Shown here: positions 34,328-43,262 of the stretch, in pieces
Layout of the letters: every line of letters begins with the position of its first letter
How positions within the stretch are numbered: the stretch's first letter is position 1
Origin: MGBC163016 sp910588905
GTDB taxonomy: Bacteria; Actinomycetota; Coriobacteriia; Coriobacteriales; Eggerthellaceae
Direction: 5' to 3'
Assembly: GCA_948616985.1 (NCBI GenBank)
Contig: CAPGDO010000009.1
Location: 20,236-84,235 of the forward strand
DNA length: 64,000 nucleotides
Notes under the pieces: model-generated
The model's input: the letters and a program-made list of their open reading frames with translations, nothing else
What the model was told of the DNA's origin: nothing
Databases searched by the model: none
Position numbers and translations under genes: made by a program

Positions 34328-36823
34328 TTACGGCTTCATCGGCTCGAAGTCATCACGCCAACCGCCCCGTTCGACGATCTGGACGCCTGCGGGCGTGTCG
34401 CCCTCTTTCCATTTATATATGCGGCAACGGGTGCACTTGATGGGGCTGCCGATACCACCAGGACCTGCTTGGAAGTTGCGGGTCAAGTTGTTCACGTTGT
34501 ACTCGAAGCAGTCGTAGAGGTTAGGAGAAGCGCCCTCCGTCTCAGGCTTCCACCAACCGTGCTCTGCGGAGATGCAGTCATCCGGAATGCCCTCGAAGAC
34601 CTTGACCATTTGACGGCAACGACCCTCATGGTTCTCCATCCAGATCCAGTCGCCATCCTGCAGGTCGTAGTCTGCTGCCGTCTTCGGAGAGACCTTCACG
34701 AGCGGTTCAGGATGGAACTCGCGCATGGTCTCAGCCATGCGGTGCTCGGTGTGGAAGAACTCGTAGGAACGAGCGCCGTTGATCATGTAGAACGGCAGCT
34801 CCTCCATGATCTCAGGGGTGGTCTCCCAGGTCTCCGGCGCTGGTGTGTAGATGGGCATCGGCGGGATCCCCCAAGCAGTGAAGATGGAGGGGATGAGCTC
34901 GATGCGGCCGGAAGCCGTATTGAAGCCCTTCTGACCATCAGGCCGCAGAAGACCCTTCTCGTGCTTGTCATAGGTGGCGTTCCACTCATCGTAAGCATGG
35001 CCGCAGGCGTTCTTCACCAGCTGATCGAAGGTATAGGGGCACTTCGTCGATATGGTGGGGCCGCCTTCTTCGGACACCGAGGTATGACCCCAGTCCTCAT
35101 CGGTGGCGGCAGAGAAGTTCGCCTTCTTCACCTGGCCATCCTCCCCTACCACGGCAAGGTCGGTCAGCAGGTAGTCGTTGATGAAGTCTTCCGGGGAATC
35201 CCAGCGGACGAACAGCTCAGGATTCAGGCGCTTGCCCAGCCAAAGGGCTATCTCCTCATCAGACTTCGCCTCATAGAAGGAGGTGACCTTCTTCATGGCG
35301 CGCAGAGGCGTCCACCAGGTACGAGCAGAATCGCGTTCCACGGACATGGAGACCGGCAGGATCAGGTCAGCGATGGCGATCATCGTAGGGGTGATCATGG
35401 GGTCGGCGTACACGATGAAGGGGATCTTCGACATGTACTTGTAAGCGCGCGCCGCAGCACCCTCATGACCTGCGAAGGCATTGCAGGACTGGGCATAGAG
35501 CATCTTGATGGGATAATCCTCGCCATTGACGGGGATCTTCTCCGCCTCCAGTACAGAAGCCATGGCATCGCAGTTGGACATACCCACGAAGTCCATGCCC
35601 TCATCCCCCACCATCCACTTGCGGAACTTGCGGGCCAAAGCGCCCTCGTCCGCATAGAGGTCAACGGAGGAGTATCCGGCATTGATGTCGAAGGAGTTGT
35701 GCACCAGCACATGGGTGCCCGGCTTCTCGATGTTCCCGCAGATGGCCATCAGGTCGCAGACCGCCTCGGTCCAGTGCATGGCGGATGAGGTACCCGCGTC
35801 GAAGACGAGGCCCCACTGGATGGCACCCCTATCAGCATTGGCATACAAACGGGCGGAGCCCACGATGTCATCCACCGGTACGCCGGTGATCTTGGAAGCC
35901 CACTCAGGGGTGTACTGCTTGCAGTGCTCCTTCAACTCATCATAGTAGGCGCACCACAGCTCCACGAACTCATGGTCGATCAGGTCCTCTTCCATGATGA
36001 CGTTGAGCCACGCCAGGGCCAGGCAGCAGTCGGTGCCGGGATGCGGACGAAGCCAGTACTCGGCGCGGGCACCCCACCAGGTGAGCACCGGATCGATGGA
36101 GACGATCTTCGTGCCCATCTGGACGCAGACATTCAGCCAATGGCCCAAGTAGCCATCACCGTTGGACTTGAGCGGCTCATTGCCCCAGACCACCAGCACA
36201 TCCGGATTCTTCCATTCCGGATTCGCATACCTGTCGGGCAGGGTCTCAGAGGCATCAACGATGGGATAGTCACCCAAAGGACCGGCAGCACCGCAGACGC
36301 GAGGCATGTAGCACCACCAACCGGAGAAGTAGATGCCGCCCACGTTCGCGGTGCGGAAGCAAGCGCCGGCTATGAAGGGCACCTGCCAGTTGATGTTGCG
36401 GCCCGTGCCATGGCCCACGAGGATGGATTCGCGACCGAGCCCCTTATCATCTATCTCCTCTTTGATGTAGGTCTCGATCATGTCGAGCGCCTCTTCCCAA
36501 GAGATGCGCTCCCATTTGTTCTCGCCGCGCTCACCGGCACGCTTCATGGGGTACTTGAGGCGCTGGTCGCTCTCCACCATCTCGATCATATCCAGACAGC
36601 GCATGCAGAGCTTGCCGTTGGCGTAGGGGTCAAGGGGGTCTCCCTCGATCTTCGCCAGCTTCCCGTCCTTGGTGTAGAGCAGCACACCGCAGGAATCATG
36701 GCACCCGGGGGCGGAGTAGTTATAGGTGCGGGTAACGGTATACCCGTCTTCCTCCCATTGCCACTCCCCTTCGTGGTAGGCCTTGCGGTCGATGCTGTCC
36801 AAGAACTCCTGATAATCAACCAT
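34328..36823 (-). CDS. DMSO-reductase-family molybdopterin oxidoreductase, 831 aa
   Basis: Cluster cysteines C41, C45, C73 and C76 ('GCHDSCGVLLY', 'KLCMRC'). Blocks 'WERISWEEALDMIETYI', 'GTGRNINWQVPF', 'VLVVWGNEPLKSNGDGY' and 'IDPVLTWWGARAEYW' are shared with the 851-aa paralogue. The middle and C-terminal parts diverge, so a different substrate is likely. No Tat signal. AAGGAGGAG precedes the ATG. It heads the operon, with the ~40-bp motif about 100 bp upstream and the two LuxR genes immediately beyond. Confidence 0.9.
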   Translation of the reverse strand: MVDYQEFLDSIDRKAYHEGEWQWEEDGYTVTRTYNYSAPGCHDSCGVLLYTKDGKLAKIEGDPLDPYANGKLCMRCLDMIEMVESDQRLKYPMKRAGERGENKWERISWEEALDMIETYIKEEIDDKGLGRESILVGHGTGRNINWQVPFIAGACFRTANVGGIYFSGWWCYMPRVCGAAGPLGDYPIVDASETLPDRYANPEWKNPDVLVVWGNEPLKSNGDGYLGHWLNVCVQMGTKIVSIDPVLTWWGARAEYWLRPHPGTDCCLALAWLNVIMEEDLIDHEFVELWCAYYDELKEHCKQYTPEWASKITGVPVDDIVGSARLYANADRGAIQWGLVFDAGTSSAMHWTEAVCDLMAICGNIEKPGTHVLVHNSFDINAGYSSVDLYADEGALARKFRKWMVGDEGMDFVGMSNCDAMASVLEAEKIPVNGEDYPIKMLYAQSCNAFAGHEGAAARAYKYMSKIPFIVYADPMITPTMIAIADLILPVSMSVERDSARTWWTPLRAMKKVTSFYEAKSDEEIALWLGKRLNPELFVRWDSPEDFINDYLLTDLAVVGEDGQVKKANFSAATDEDWGHTSVSEEGGPTISTKCPYTFDQLVKNACGHAYDEWNATYDKHEKGLLRPDGQKGFNTASGRIELIPSIFTAWGIPPMPIYTPAPETWETTPEIMEELPFYMINGARSYEFFHTEHRMAETMREFHPEPLVKVSPKTAADYDLQDGDWIWMENHEGRCRQMVKVFEGIPDDCISAEHGWWKPETEGASPNLYDCFEYNVNNLTRNFQAGPGGIGSPIKCTRCRIYKWKEGDTPAGVQIVERGGWRDDFEPMKP

Positions 36824-36921
36824 AAGCTCTCCTCCTTGTTTTCAGCGCACTTCGCGCCAGAGAAGAGGCTACGTCGGGCCAAGAGGGGCTGTCATCACCA
36901 AAAGATCAGGGTTTAGGAGCA

Positions 36922-36962
36922 TACTCAATTATTGATGATGGCCCTGAACGGGCATTCTTTCC
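36922..36962 (-). promoter_or_regulatory. Conserved ~40-bp upstream motif, copy 2
   Basis: On the plus strand it begins TACTCAATTATTGATGATGG, then CCCTGAACGGGCATTCTTTCC. It matches 26350-26389 apart from a few changes and small gaps. It lies about 100 bp upstream of the 831-aa molybdoenzyme, in the 235-bp gap between that gene and the LuxR gene at 37059. Nothing else in this gap is recognisable. Confidence 0.65.
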
Positions 36963-37058
36963 GGAAGGTCATCTGTTACCCCGTCCCCTGGTATGACGGA
37001 AGGGGTATAGTGGGTATGAAGGATCCCGGGGCAAAGGATGAGGACCTGGTCCCTGGGA

Positions 37059-38516
37059 CTACTCATCTCCGTAGAGCTTGGTGGACTCTATGACGTCTAT
37101 GAGCTCTTGTCGGGAATGGACCCCTACCTTCCGATAGATATTGCGGATATGGGTCTGCACCGTGCTCAAGGATATGACCAGCGCCGCCTCTATGTACTTC
37201 GCATTCCTCCCCTGGGTCAGCAGCAGAAGGATCTCCTGCTGACGCTCCGAGAGCCCGTACTTCTCAGACACGGCCTTGCACCGCAGGCGCCATGAGGAGC
37301 GAGGGCTGCTCTTGACCTCAGCCTCAGAAGAAGGCCGTTCGAATCCGCTTTCCGGATAGCGCGGCTTATGGGAGAAGAATGCCAGCAGACAGAACGCGCC
37401 CGCTATGATCACCCCTAGGCACGCTGCATATCCTTGAGGGAGCTGGAAGGCGACCGCCCCCAGGACCACCCCGATGGCGAATCCTCCGAAATCCACCGTG
37501 CGCGCTTTCGCATAAACGCGGTAAGGCGAGAGATTGCTCAGCCGAACATGCTCGACCATGGCCGCCCACCCCGAAGCGCAGAAGACCGCGATCAGGGATG
37601 TGATGGCGCAAAGCGCCAGCACGCGCAGAGGTCCCTCGAACATGAATAGCACCATGAAGGCCATCACCGTCAGGGGTGGAGTGAGTGGAGAGAGGCTCCG
37701 CTCGGTGATCGCCTGATGCCAAAGAGCGTCCACGAAGAGCACGAGGCACACGCAGGCGCTCGTCCCCAAACACCACCAAAGCCCGTCATAGCGGGGAGCA
37801 TAGGCAAGGACGAAGCCCAGTTCGAAGAAGCAGCTGGAGAGCATGACCGTAGAAGCCCTTCGGATCCTCGACCGCTTGTCAGAGTCCTTGTTCGTGATCG
37901 AAGATGTGAACAGGTCCTTCTGCAGCTTGATGGTCGTCAGCGCTAAGATGAAGGCCACTGCTGTGATGATGCCCAGTGCTAGGCGGGCAGCGGACACCTC
38001 TAAGAGCGATACCCCGAAGCCCAGGGCCACGCCAAGGCAGAGCCCCAGGGCTATGAAGGCGATGAGCATCCTTCCCTTCTGCTTGCAAAGGCTCACGAAC
38101 CAGATCATCCCTTGGGCCGCTGATCCGGCGCACATCAGGATGAAGAGCATGAGGTTGATACCGGGGTACGCTCCCATCAAAGGCACCGCCTCTACCAGTG
38201 CGGCCGCGGCTCCTATCCCTGAGATGATGACGAGCGGAAGCGCCTTCGAGGCCCCTATCCGCTGAGCGCACAGCCGATAAGCGAAGAAAGCAGCCATGAA
38301 GCTCAGAGCCCCTATGCCCTCCTGCAAAAGGGCACACACCCCGGAGCCATCAAGGCCGAACGGCACTAAGAAGAGGCAGAGGAAGGCAGCAATATAGGAC
38401 CCGAACCCGATGAATCCGGCGATATCCGTGAGATCGAGCATCAAAGAGAAGACGTCCACCGCCACCGATCCGCTCGGCTTCGATGGGCTGCGCCCCTCCT
38501 TCTTAGCTTGGGTCAT
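37059..38516 (-). CDS. LuxR-family regulator with multi-TM N-terminal domain, 485 aa
   Basis: The first ~400 residues form 10-12 hydrophobic segments. The C-terminus (about 415-480) is a LuxR/GerE HTH: 'LSERQQEILLLLTQGRNAKYI' shown here by its core RQQEILLLL, and 'ISLSTVQTHIRNIYRKVGVHSR'. Membrane-spanning LuxR proteins are very numerous in Eggerthellaceae and are often encoded beside molybdoenzymes. They probably sense the small molecule in or at the membrane. The gene starts three bases after the next LuxR gene, with GAGGAGGTG upstream. Confidence 0.9.
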   Translation of the reverse strand: MTQAKKEGRSPSKPSGSVAVDVFSLMLDLTDIAGFIGFGSYIAAFLCLFLVPFGLDGSGVCALLQEGIGALSFMAAFFAYRLCAQRIGASKALPLVIISGIGAAAALVEAVPLMGAYPGINLMLFILMCAGSAAQGMIWFVSLCKQKGRMLIAFIALGLCLGVALGFGVSLLEVSAARLALGIITAVAFILALTTIKLQKDLFTSSITNKDSDKRSRIRRASTVMLSSCFFELGFVLAYAPRYDGLWWCLGTSACVCLVLFVDALWHQAITERSLSPLTPPLTVMAFMVLFMFEGPLRVLALCAITSLIAVFCASGWAAMVEHVRLSNLSPYRVYAKARTVDFGGFAIGVVLGAVAFQLPQGYAACLGVIIAGAFCLLAFFSHKPRYPESGFERPSSEAEVKSSPRSSWRLRCKAVSEKYGLSERQQEILLLLTQGRNAKYIEAALVISLSTVQTHIRNIYRKVGVHSRQELIDVIESTKLYGDE

Positions 38517-38519
38517 GGA

Positions 38520-40076
38520 TCACACCTCCTCGTCACTGTTCGAAGCGCTCTCCCAAAGGGATGACAGTCCTTCTTCCCCTTCCACCAGATCGATCAGCTC
38601 TTGCTGGGAATGGAGTCCTGTCTTCTTGTATATGGCACCTACGTGGGCTTTGACCGTATGGGGTGATATGACCAGGTGCTCTTGGATGAAGGCCGTATTC
38701 CTCCCGCGAGCCAGGAGGAAGAAGACCTCTTGCTGCCGCTCGGTCAGGCCATAGAGCACCCCCAGGCTATCGCAGCGCCGCCGCAGTAGCAGGTTATACT
38801 CCGCCAAGGGTCCTGGAGCCGCTGCTTGCACACCCTCACCCTCTAAGGGGTCCTGCTCTGCCAGAGAGCGGGTCTCGTCCCCTGGATAGAAGCTCTTCGT
38901 GGTGAGCATGGAGAAGACGATGATGAATATGACCACCACGACAAGGACCCAGACCTGCAAGGTGACATCTCCGAACATGTCACTGGTGGTAGCGAAACCG
39001 CCGAAGGCCAACCCGAAGAACAGCCCTGCAGTAGCGTAGCCACGCATGGAGGGGAACGCCCGAAAGACCGATAGCTCCTCTAAGACCATATGCTCGCACG
39101 TAGCGAAGAAGGCGGTTGCATAGGGCAGCAACGAGAACACGAAGGCAACAGCCATGGGCAGGAAGCGCCATGGCTCAGGGAGGACGAGCACCATCAAGAA
39201 AGCAGACACGATGACCGGCAAGAAGAGCTTCCGGATGAGCTTCTCGCGGATGACGAAGCGATGGAGCGTATCCATGAAGAGGATGACCATCACCAGGAAC
39301 GTGCCTCCCATGACGCACGCAGGCAACAAGGGGTCGCTGCATACAGGCGGCAGGAGCCAAGCCAAAGAGAAGCCCTGGGCCATGGAGCCGATGATGGTCA
39401 GGAGACACGACCGCCAGGTGATGAGATTCCTCACATCCGTCTGCTTCACATCGTGGTCAGAGAATCCGTGAGCCTTCGCGAACCGAGCTCCTAAGATGAG
39501 ATAGCAGAGGGGTGATATCACCCCGTAGGCCAAGATGACGAAGGTAGAAAAGGGGGCCATGACCAGCATGAGTCCAAAAGACCAGAACACCCCCAGCGCC
39601 ATGACGGCTGAGAAGATGAGCCGCGTGCGCAAACGTGGCTGGGAACAGAGGAGATCGACCCAAAGAGACATCCCCACCGCACAGCCAACGCCTGCGAAGA
39701 GGATCTTGATCACTGTGAGGGATACCCCTCCCCCAAGCGGAAAGAACGCTACCAGAGCTGACACCAAGGCCACGGTCCCACCCACCCAGCGGTGAGACTG
39801 CATGAGAGAGGCTCCCATGGACATGACGAAGTAGACTAGGAACGTAGCGATGACGAACCCCATGATCCCATGAAGGGGCTCCATGGAACCTCCGGATGCA
39901 TAGAGAAGGTCAGGGCGCAGCAACAGAGAAAGATGCCACCCTACGCAAAGCGATGCCCCGAGGACTCCACCAACGGAATAGGCATTGATACAGAGCCAGC
40001 CATCCTGCTCCCCGGCTTCAGATGCCGCGCTTACCGGATGAGCGCTCGGGCGGTTCTTGAAGACAAGGCCTCTCAT
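38520..40076 (-). CDS. LuxR-family regulator with multi-TM N-terminal domain, 518 aa
   Basis: Paralogue of the preceding regulator with a hydrophobic N-terminal domain of about 12 segments and a C-terminal HTH ('LTERQQEVFFLLARGRNTAF', 'ISPHTVKAHVGAIYKKTGLHSQ'). First gene of a two-regulator transcript; GAGGTGAC precedes the ATG. Two such regulators and two copies of the 40-bp motif in front of molybdoenzyme operons suggest each controls one of them, or that they work together. This pairing is inference. Confidence 0.9.
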   Translation of the reverse strand: MRGLVFKNRPSAHPVSAASEAGEQDGWLCINAYSVGGVLGASLCVGWHLSLLLRPDLLYASGGSMEPLHGIMGFVIATFLVYFVMSMGASLMQSHRWVGGTVALVSALVAFFPLGGGVSLTVIKILFAGVGCAVGMSLWVDLLCSQPRLRTRLIFSAVMALGVFWSFGLMLVMAPFSTFVILAYGVISPLCYLILGARFAKAHGFSDHDVKQTDVRNLITWRSCLLTIIGSMAQGFSLAWLLPPVCSDPLLPACVMGGTFLVMVILFMDTLHRFVIREKLIRKLFLPVIVSAFLMVLVLPEPWRFLPMAVAFVFSLLPYATAFFATCEHMVLEELSVFRAFPSMRGYATAGLFFGLAFGGFATTSDMFGDVTLQVWVLVVVVIFIIVFSMLTTKSFYPGDETRSLAEQDPLEGEGVQAAAPGPLAEYNLLLRRRCDSLGVLYGLTERQQEVFFLLARGRNTAFIQEHLVISPHTVKAHVGAIYKKTGLHSQQELIDLVEGEEGLSSLWESASNSDEEV

Positions 40077-40141
40077 GTCACCTCATTCCTCCCCGCAAGG
40101 GCATTGCCAAAAGGGTTGATGACGTTCTTGCCTAGGACGGG

Positions 40142-40327
40142 TTAGGCATCATCATCCTGCGTGCCGCTGTCATCAGTTCCTGCAACCATCCCCGGAGGAG
40201 CGGGGAATTCCATACCGCAAGCCTCGCAAACGCGGACATGAGGGTCATTCTCATAGCCGCAGCGGCCGCACAGTCCCGGACCGGGCATGCGCCCGCACTT
40301 GTTGCAGTGGGTACATGGATAGCACAT
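40142..40327 (-). CDS. Cys-rich zinc-ribbon-like small protein, 61 aa (paralogue of 22580-22825)
   Basis: Begins MCYPCTHCNKCG and has four CxxC-type pairs ('CGRCGYEND', 'CEACGMEF'), then an acidic tail ending DDDA. The N-terminal twelve residues match the other small protein in eight positions. A run of nine G lies within the upstream ribosome-binding region. It stands 65 bp upstream of the 518-aa LuxR gene. Function unknown. Confidence 0.65.
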   Translation of the reverse strand: MCYPCTHCNKCGRMPGPGLCGRCGYENDPHVRVCEACGMEFPAPPGMVAGTDDSGTQDDDA

Positions 40328-40426
40328 CTGCGATCAAGCCCCCCCCCTCGTACCATTGCTGTGATGATACGAGACCCCATCCTCCGAAGACATTCCCTCA
40401 ACATGGTTATCCTTGGACGAATGCGC

Positions 40427-40445
40427 CTAATACTAGCTGTATTAG
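40427..40445. promoter_or_regulatory. Inverted repeat upstream of the surface-protein gene
   Basis: CTAATAC (40427-40433), TAGCT, GTATTAG (40439-40445): a perfect 7-bp arm operator-like palindrome in the 316-bp gap between the small Cys-rich gene and the surface-protein gene. No T-run follows. Confidence 0.4.
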
Positions 40446-40562
40446 AGAGGGCTCCTAGCTTGCCTTTTGGACGAGCGCTCAAGAGAAGAGGGTTGGAAGC
40501 GCAGCGACAAGAGCGCGGTTCTCACCACTTCTGGTTTTGCGAAGGATTGTCCCGGTTGAGGG

Positions 40563-40591
40563 TTGAAAGCATAGTGCAACTAGGGTAGATT
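40563..40591 (+). promoter_or_regulatory. Sigma-70-type promoter of the surface-protein gene
   Basis: TTGAAA (40563-40568), 17 bases, TAGATT (40586-40591). The gene starts 52 bp after the -10 element and has AGGAGG before its ATG. A GTAA/TTAC palindrome lies between. Confidence 0.55.
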
Positions 40592-40643
40592 CTTACTCTA
40601 AGTAACCATTTGATTACATTCTCTTCACTCAGAGGAGGCGGAG

Positions 40644-43103
40644 ATGCATTCCGAGCAAAAGACCCTAGCCCAGGAACCCTCGCTTTCAAGCCCCCATCCC
40701 GGTAGCGGTAAGGGAGGCATCGGCTTGGGAGCGCGGACAGGCCACCTGGCTATGGCGGGTCTTCTTGCGCTCACCCCCGCCGCCGCGCCCATCGTCGCCT
40801 TCGCTGAAACCCCTGAGACCCCCCCCTCCTCAGAAACCGAGAGCGGCGCCCTCACGGTGGCTGACCTGGTCTATGTCAACCCCTGCAAAGAGCAGTTAGA
40901 TGCAGTGCAGGCAGAATTCGATCGCGTTGCCGCTTGGTTCGAACCCATTGATGCAGAGCATCGTCAGCACACCGCCGTGAAGGATGCGGCTGTGAAGGGT
41001 CACGCTGATGCTGCCTCTTCGGTCAAAGCTGCCGAGGCACGGGCTCGGGGGTACATCTCAGATATCGTGCTTGGCTCTCAGGAGGATGTCCGCAAAGCCG
41101 ATGCAGCGGTGGTCTCCGCCAAGAAGAAGCTGGAAGAAGCCAAAGCTGGCTTGGCCCAGGCTGACCAGGCGAAGAAGGATGCGGATGCAACGGCAGCAGC
41201 CGCCCTCGCTGCATGGGAGGCGGCTCAGGCAGCCGCTCCAGGAGTGAGCGAATCCAGCATCCAGGCTGCCAAGCAGGCTGTGGATGCAGCCAAAACAGCC
41301 TACGACCAGGCTCTGTCAAAGGTGACCACTACCGATGCAGCCCAGAAGCGCGCTCAAGCTGACTACGATCGTGCCGTAGCGGTGAGGGATGCCGCTGAGG
41401 AAGACCGGGACAAGGCGCTCTCAGCCCTCTCTGCTACTACGACCCACAGGAAGGCTGCAGAGGCTGCCCTAGATGCTGCCAAGACCGAGCTCGCACGCCA
41501 AGAGGAGGCAGCAGAAGGGGCCTTAGCAGGAGCCCAACAGAAGGTGGATGAGGCCAAAGCGGCCCTTGATGCCGCTAACGCTGACTACAGCAACGCCCAA
41601 GCAGCCCAAGGCGCAGCCCAAACGGACTACGATACGGCCAGCGCTCATGTAACAGCCGCCGAAGAGGCATTGGCGAAAGCTGAAGCAGACGTAGCAGCAG
41701 CCTATCAAGCGGTGACCGATGCCGAGGATCAGCTTGCAGCAGACCAGGCAGCATTGACGAGTGCGAATCGAGAATACTCTGATCTCAGCTCAGAGATCGC
41801 TGTAGCCGGAGACGAAGTGAGATTCTGTGAGAACGACCTGCAGATAGCCGAGGCCCTGGGTGATGCCGATGCTATCGCTCAAGCCAAAGCAGCTTTGGCT
41901 GCGGCAGAAGCACACCAAGCGGATCTGATCGCTCAACAGCGCGCCGTTGACAGACAGATCACTGCTCTCGAACAAGCCATTAAAGATGCTCCTGCCAAGA
42001 TCCAGGCTGCAAAAGATGCCATCCCTCTTGCCGAGGCAGCCATCGCCCCTGCCGAAGCAGCCCTCGCTGAAAAGCAAGGGATCCAGCAACAGAAGCTGGA
42101 AGCCCTCGACCAGAAGAAGGACCTCACGGCTGCAGCCTTGACCGGCGTCCAAGAAGCCCAAACGGCCCTGGATAAAGCCGAAGATGACCTGAAGAACGCT
42201 GCCCCCGCAGATCTGACAGCGGCTCGGAAAGCCGTTGAGGATGCCGAAGCGGTATTGAACAGCTGGACTCAGAAGGAAGCTGAAGATACAGAAGCCAAGA
42301 ACCGAGCGGAAGCAGCCTTGACTCAGGCCGAAGGCTCAGTCACTGATGCCCAGACAGCCCTGAACGGTGCCACCGCCGCTGCCAGCACCGCCCGGCAAGA
42401 GGCCGAAGGCGCTCAGCGAACCTTGGAAAGCGCCCAGCAGGAATATCAAAGGCAAACGAGCGCCTATCAGGATGTCCTGGCAGCCAAGATCGTCTACGAT
42501 GCGGCAGCCGGACAGCTTAAGCTGGCTGAGGATGCCTATACCACGGCCAGCCAGAAGGTGGCCACTGCCACTGACGTGGTCTCTGCAGCAGAAGACAGCA
42601 AAACAGCTGCCCAGGCCGATGCGGATGCCATCCTCGCTCTCAACCTTGATTACGACAGCATCTATATCGAGCTGAAGGACCAGCAGACCGCCTCTGTGAG
42701 CCGCATCCAATCCCGCATAGACACCAATGCCATCCAAGGCCAGGCAAGGGTCTTGGTCAGCGCCGTCATGGATGCTGAGCGAATCCGGGATGATGCGAAG
42801 GTCAAGATGGATGAGGCCCTGAAGCTCTACGGTGAGCAGTCTGAGGTATACACCCGCCAGAAGATAGTCTATGACCGCGCCCTTGAGAACCTGACCCTGG
42901 CTCAGGCATTCTATGATGCCGCCGTGGCCCGGCAGGAAGCTGAAGAGCAAGCAGCCCTGAAGCGCAACCAACAGTCTGTGGGCGAACCTCTGGCCCAAAC
43001 GGGAGATACCGCCCTCAGGAATGCTGCCCTCATCGGCACCCTAGCCGCTGCAGCCGTGGTCACCGCCGGGCTCAGCTCCCGCCGCAAGCGAAGCCGCCAG
43101 TAG
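40644..43103 (+). CDS. Long coiled-coil surface protein with LAQTG sortase signal, 819 aa
   Basis: An extended N-terminal leader (about 55 residues) with a hydrophobic core, 'MAGLLALTPAAAPIVAFA', and a likely cut after AFA. Residues about 80-770 are almost entirely Ala/Asp/Glu/Lys/Gln heptads forming one long coiled coil with irregular repeats ('AQKRAQADYDRAVAVRDAAE'). The C-terminus is LAQTG (783-787), a hydrophobic helix and RRKRSRQ, a sortase signal with Ala in place of Pro. A cell-wall-anchored fibre or adhesin is likely. Single gene with its own promoter. Confidence 0.85.
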   Translation: MHSEQKTLAQEPSLSSPHPGSGKGGIGLGARTGHLAMAGLLALTPAAAPIVAFAETPETPPSSETESGALTVADLVYVNPCKEQLDAVQAEFDRVAAWFEPIDAEHRQHTAVKDAAVKGHADAASSVKAAEARARGYISDIVLGSQEDVRKADAAVVSAKKKLEEAKAGLAQADQAKKDADATAAAALAAWEAAQAAAPGVSESSIQAAKQAVDAAKTAYDQALSKVTTTDAAQKRAQADYDRAVAVRDAAEEDRDKALSALSATTTHRKAAEAALDAAKTELARQEEAAEGALAGAQQKVDEAKAALDAANADYSNAQAAQGAAQTDYDTASAHVTAAEEALAKAEADVAAAYQAVTDAEDQLAADQAALTSANREYSDLSSEIAVAGDEVRFCENDLQIAEALGDADAIAQAKAALAAAEAHQADLIAQQRAVDRQITALEQAIKDAPAKIQAAKDAIPLAEAAIAPAEAALAEKQGIQQQKLEALDQKKDLTAAALTGVQEAQTALDKAEDDLKNAAPADLTAARKAVEDAEAVLNSWTQKEAEDTEAKNRAEAALTQAEGSVTDAQTALNGATAAASTARQEAEGAQRTLESAQQEYQRQTSAYQDVLAAKIVYDAAAGQLKLAEDAYTTASQKVATATDVVSAAEDSKTAAQADADAILALNLDYDSIYIELKDQQTASVSRIQSRIDTNAIQGQARVLVSAVMDAERIRDDAKVKMDEALKLYGEQSEVYTRQKIVYDRALENLTLAQAFYDAAVARQEAEEQAALKRNQQSVGEPLAQTGDTALRNAALIGTLAAAAVVTAGLSSRRKRSRQ

Positions 43104-43124
43104 CCAACCTCGATGGTCCCCACC

Positions 43125-43150
43125 GGGCCGAGCACGCTCGGGGCCCCTAC
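43125..43150 (-). repeat. REP-like palindromic repeat, copy B1
   Basis: On the minus strand GTAGGGGCCCCGAGCGTGCT followed by CGGCCC. It shares the GTAGGGG head and palindromic core with the copies at 4498-4597. It lies 22 bp after the surface-protein stop and may also serve as its terminator. Confidence 0.6.
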
Positions 43151-43173
43151 GAAGAACCTGCCACTGGGTTGAT

Positions 43174-43196
43174 GGGTCGAACACGTTCGACCCTAC
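43174..43196 (-). repeat. REP-like palindromic repeat, copy B2
   Basis: GGGTCGAA-CACG-TTCGACCC, a nearly perfect palindrome with the shortened head GTAGGG on the minus strand. Same orientation as B1. Confidence 0.55.
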
Positions 43197-43214
43197 GGAC
43201 ATGACACAGCCCGT

Positions 43215-43255
43215 GTAGGGGCCGATCTGGATCGGCCCGATGTCGCACCCGGGTG
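43215..43255 (+). repeat. REP-like palindromic repeat, copy B3
   Basis: Begins GTAGGGGCCGATCTGGATCG and ends CACCCGGGTG. It is the closest match of the copy at 4498-4538, sharing head, core and the CACCCGGG tail. It points the other way from B1 and B2, which makes an inverted cluster. It ends eight bases before the stop of the next gene. Confidence 0.7.
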
Positions 43256-43262
43256 AGCCCCG

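Noticed and set aside
34316..35788. Open frame of 490 codons on the plus strand
   Set aside because: Antisense to the 831-aa molybdoenzyme gene, same low-complexity signature. Similar antisense frames at 28989-30113, 31200-32321 and 55359-57191 were dropped for the same reason.
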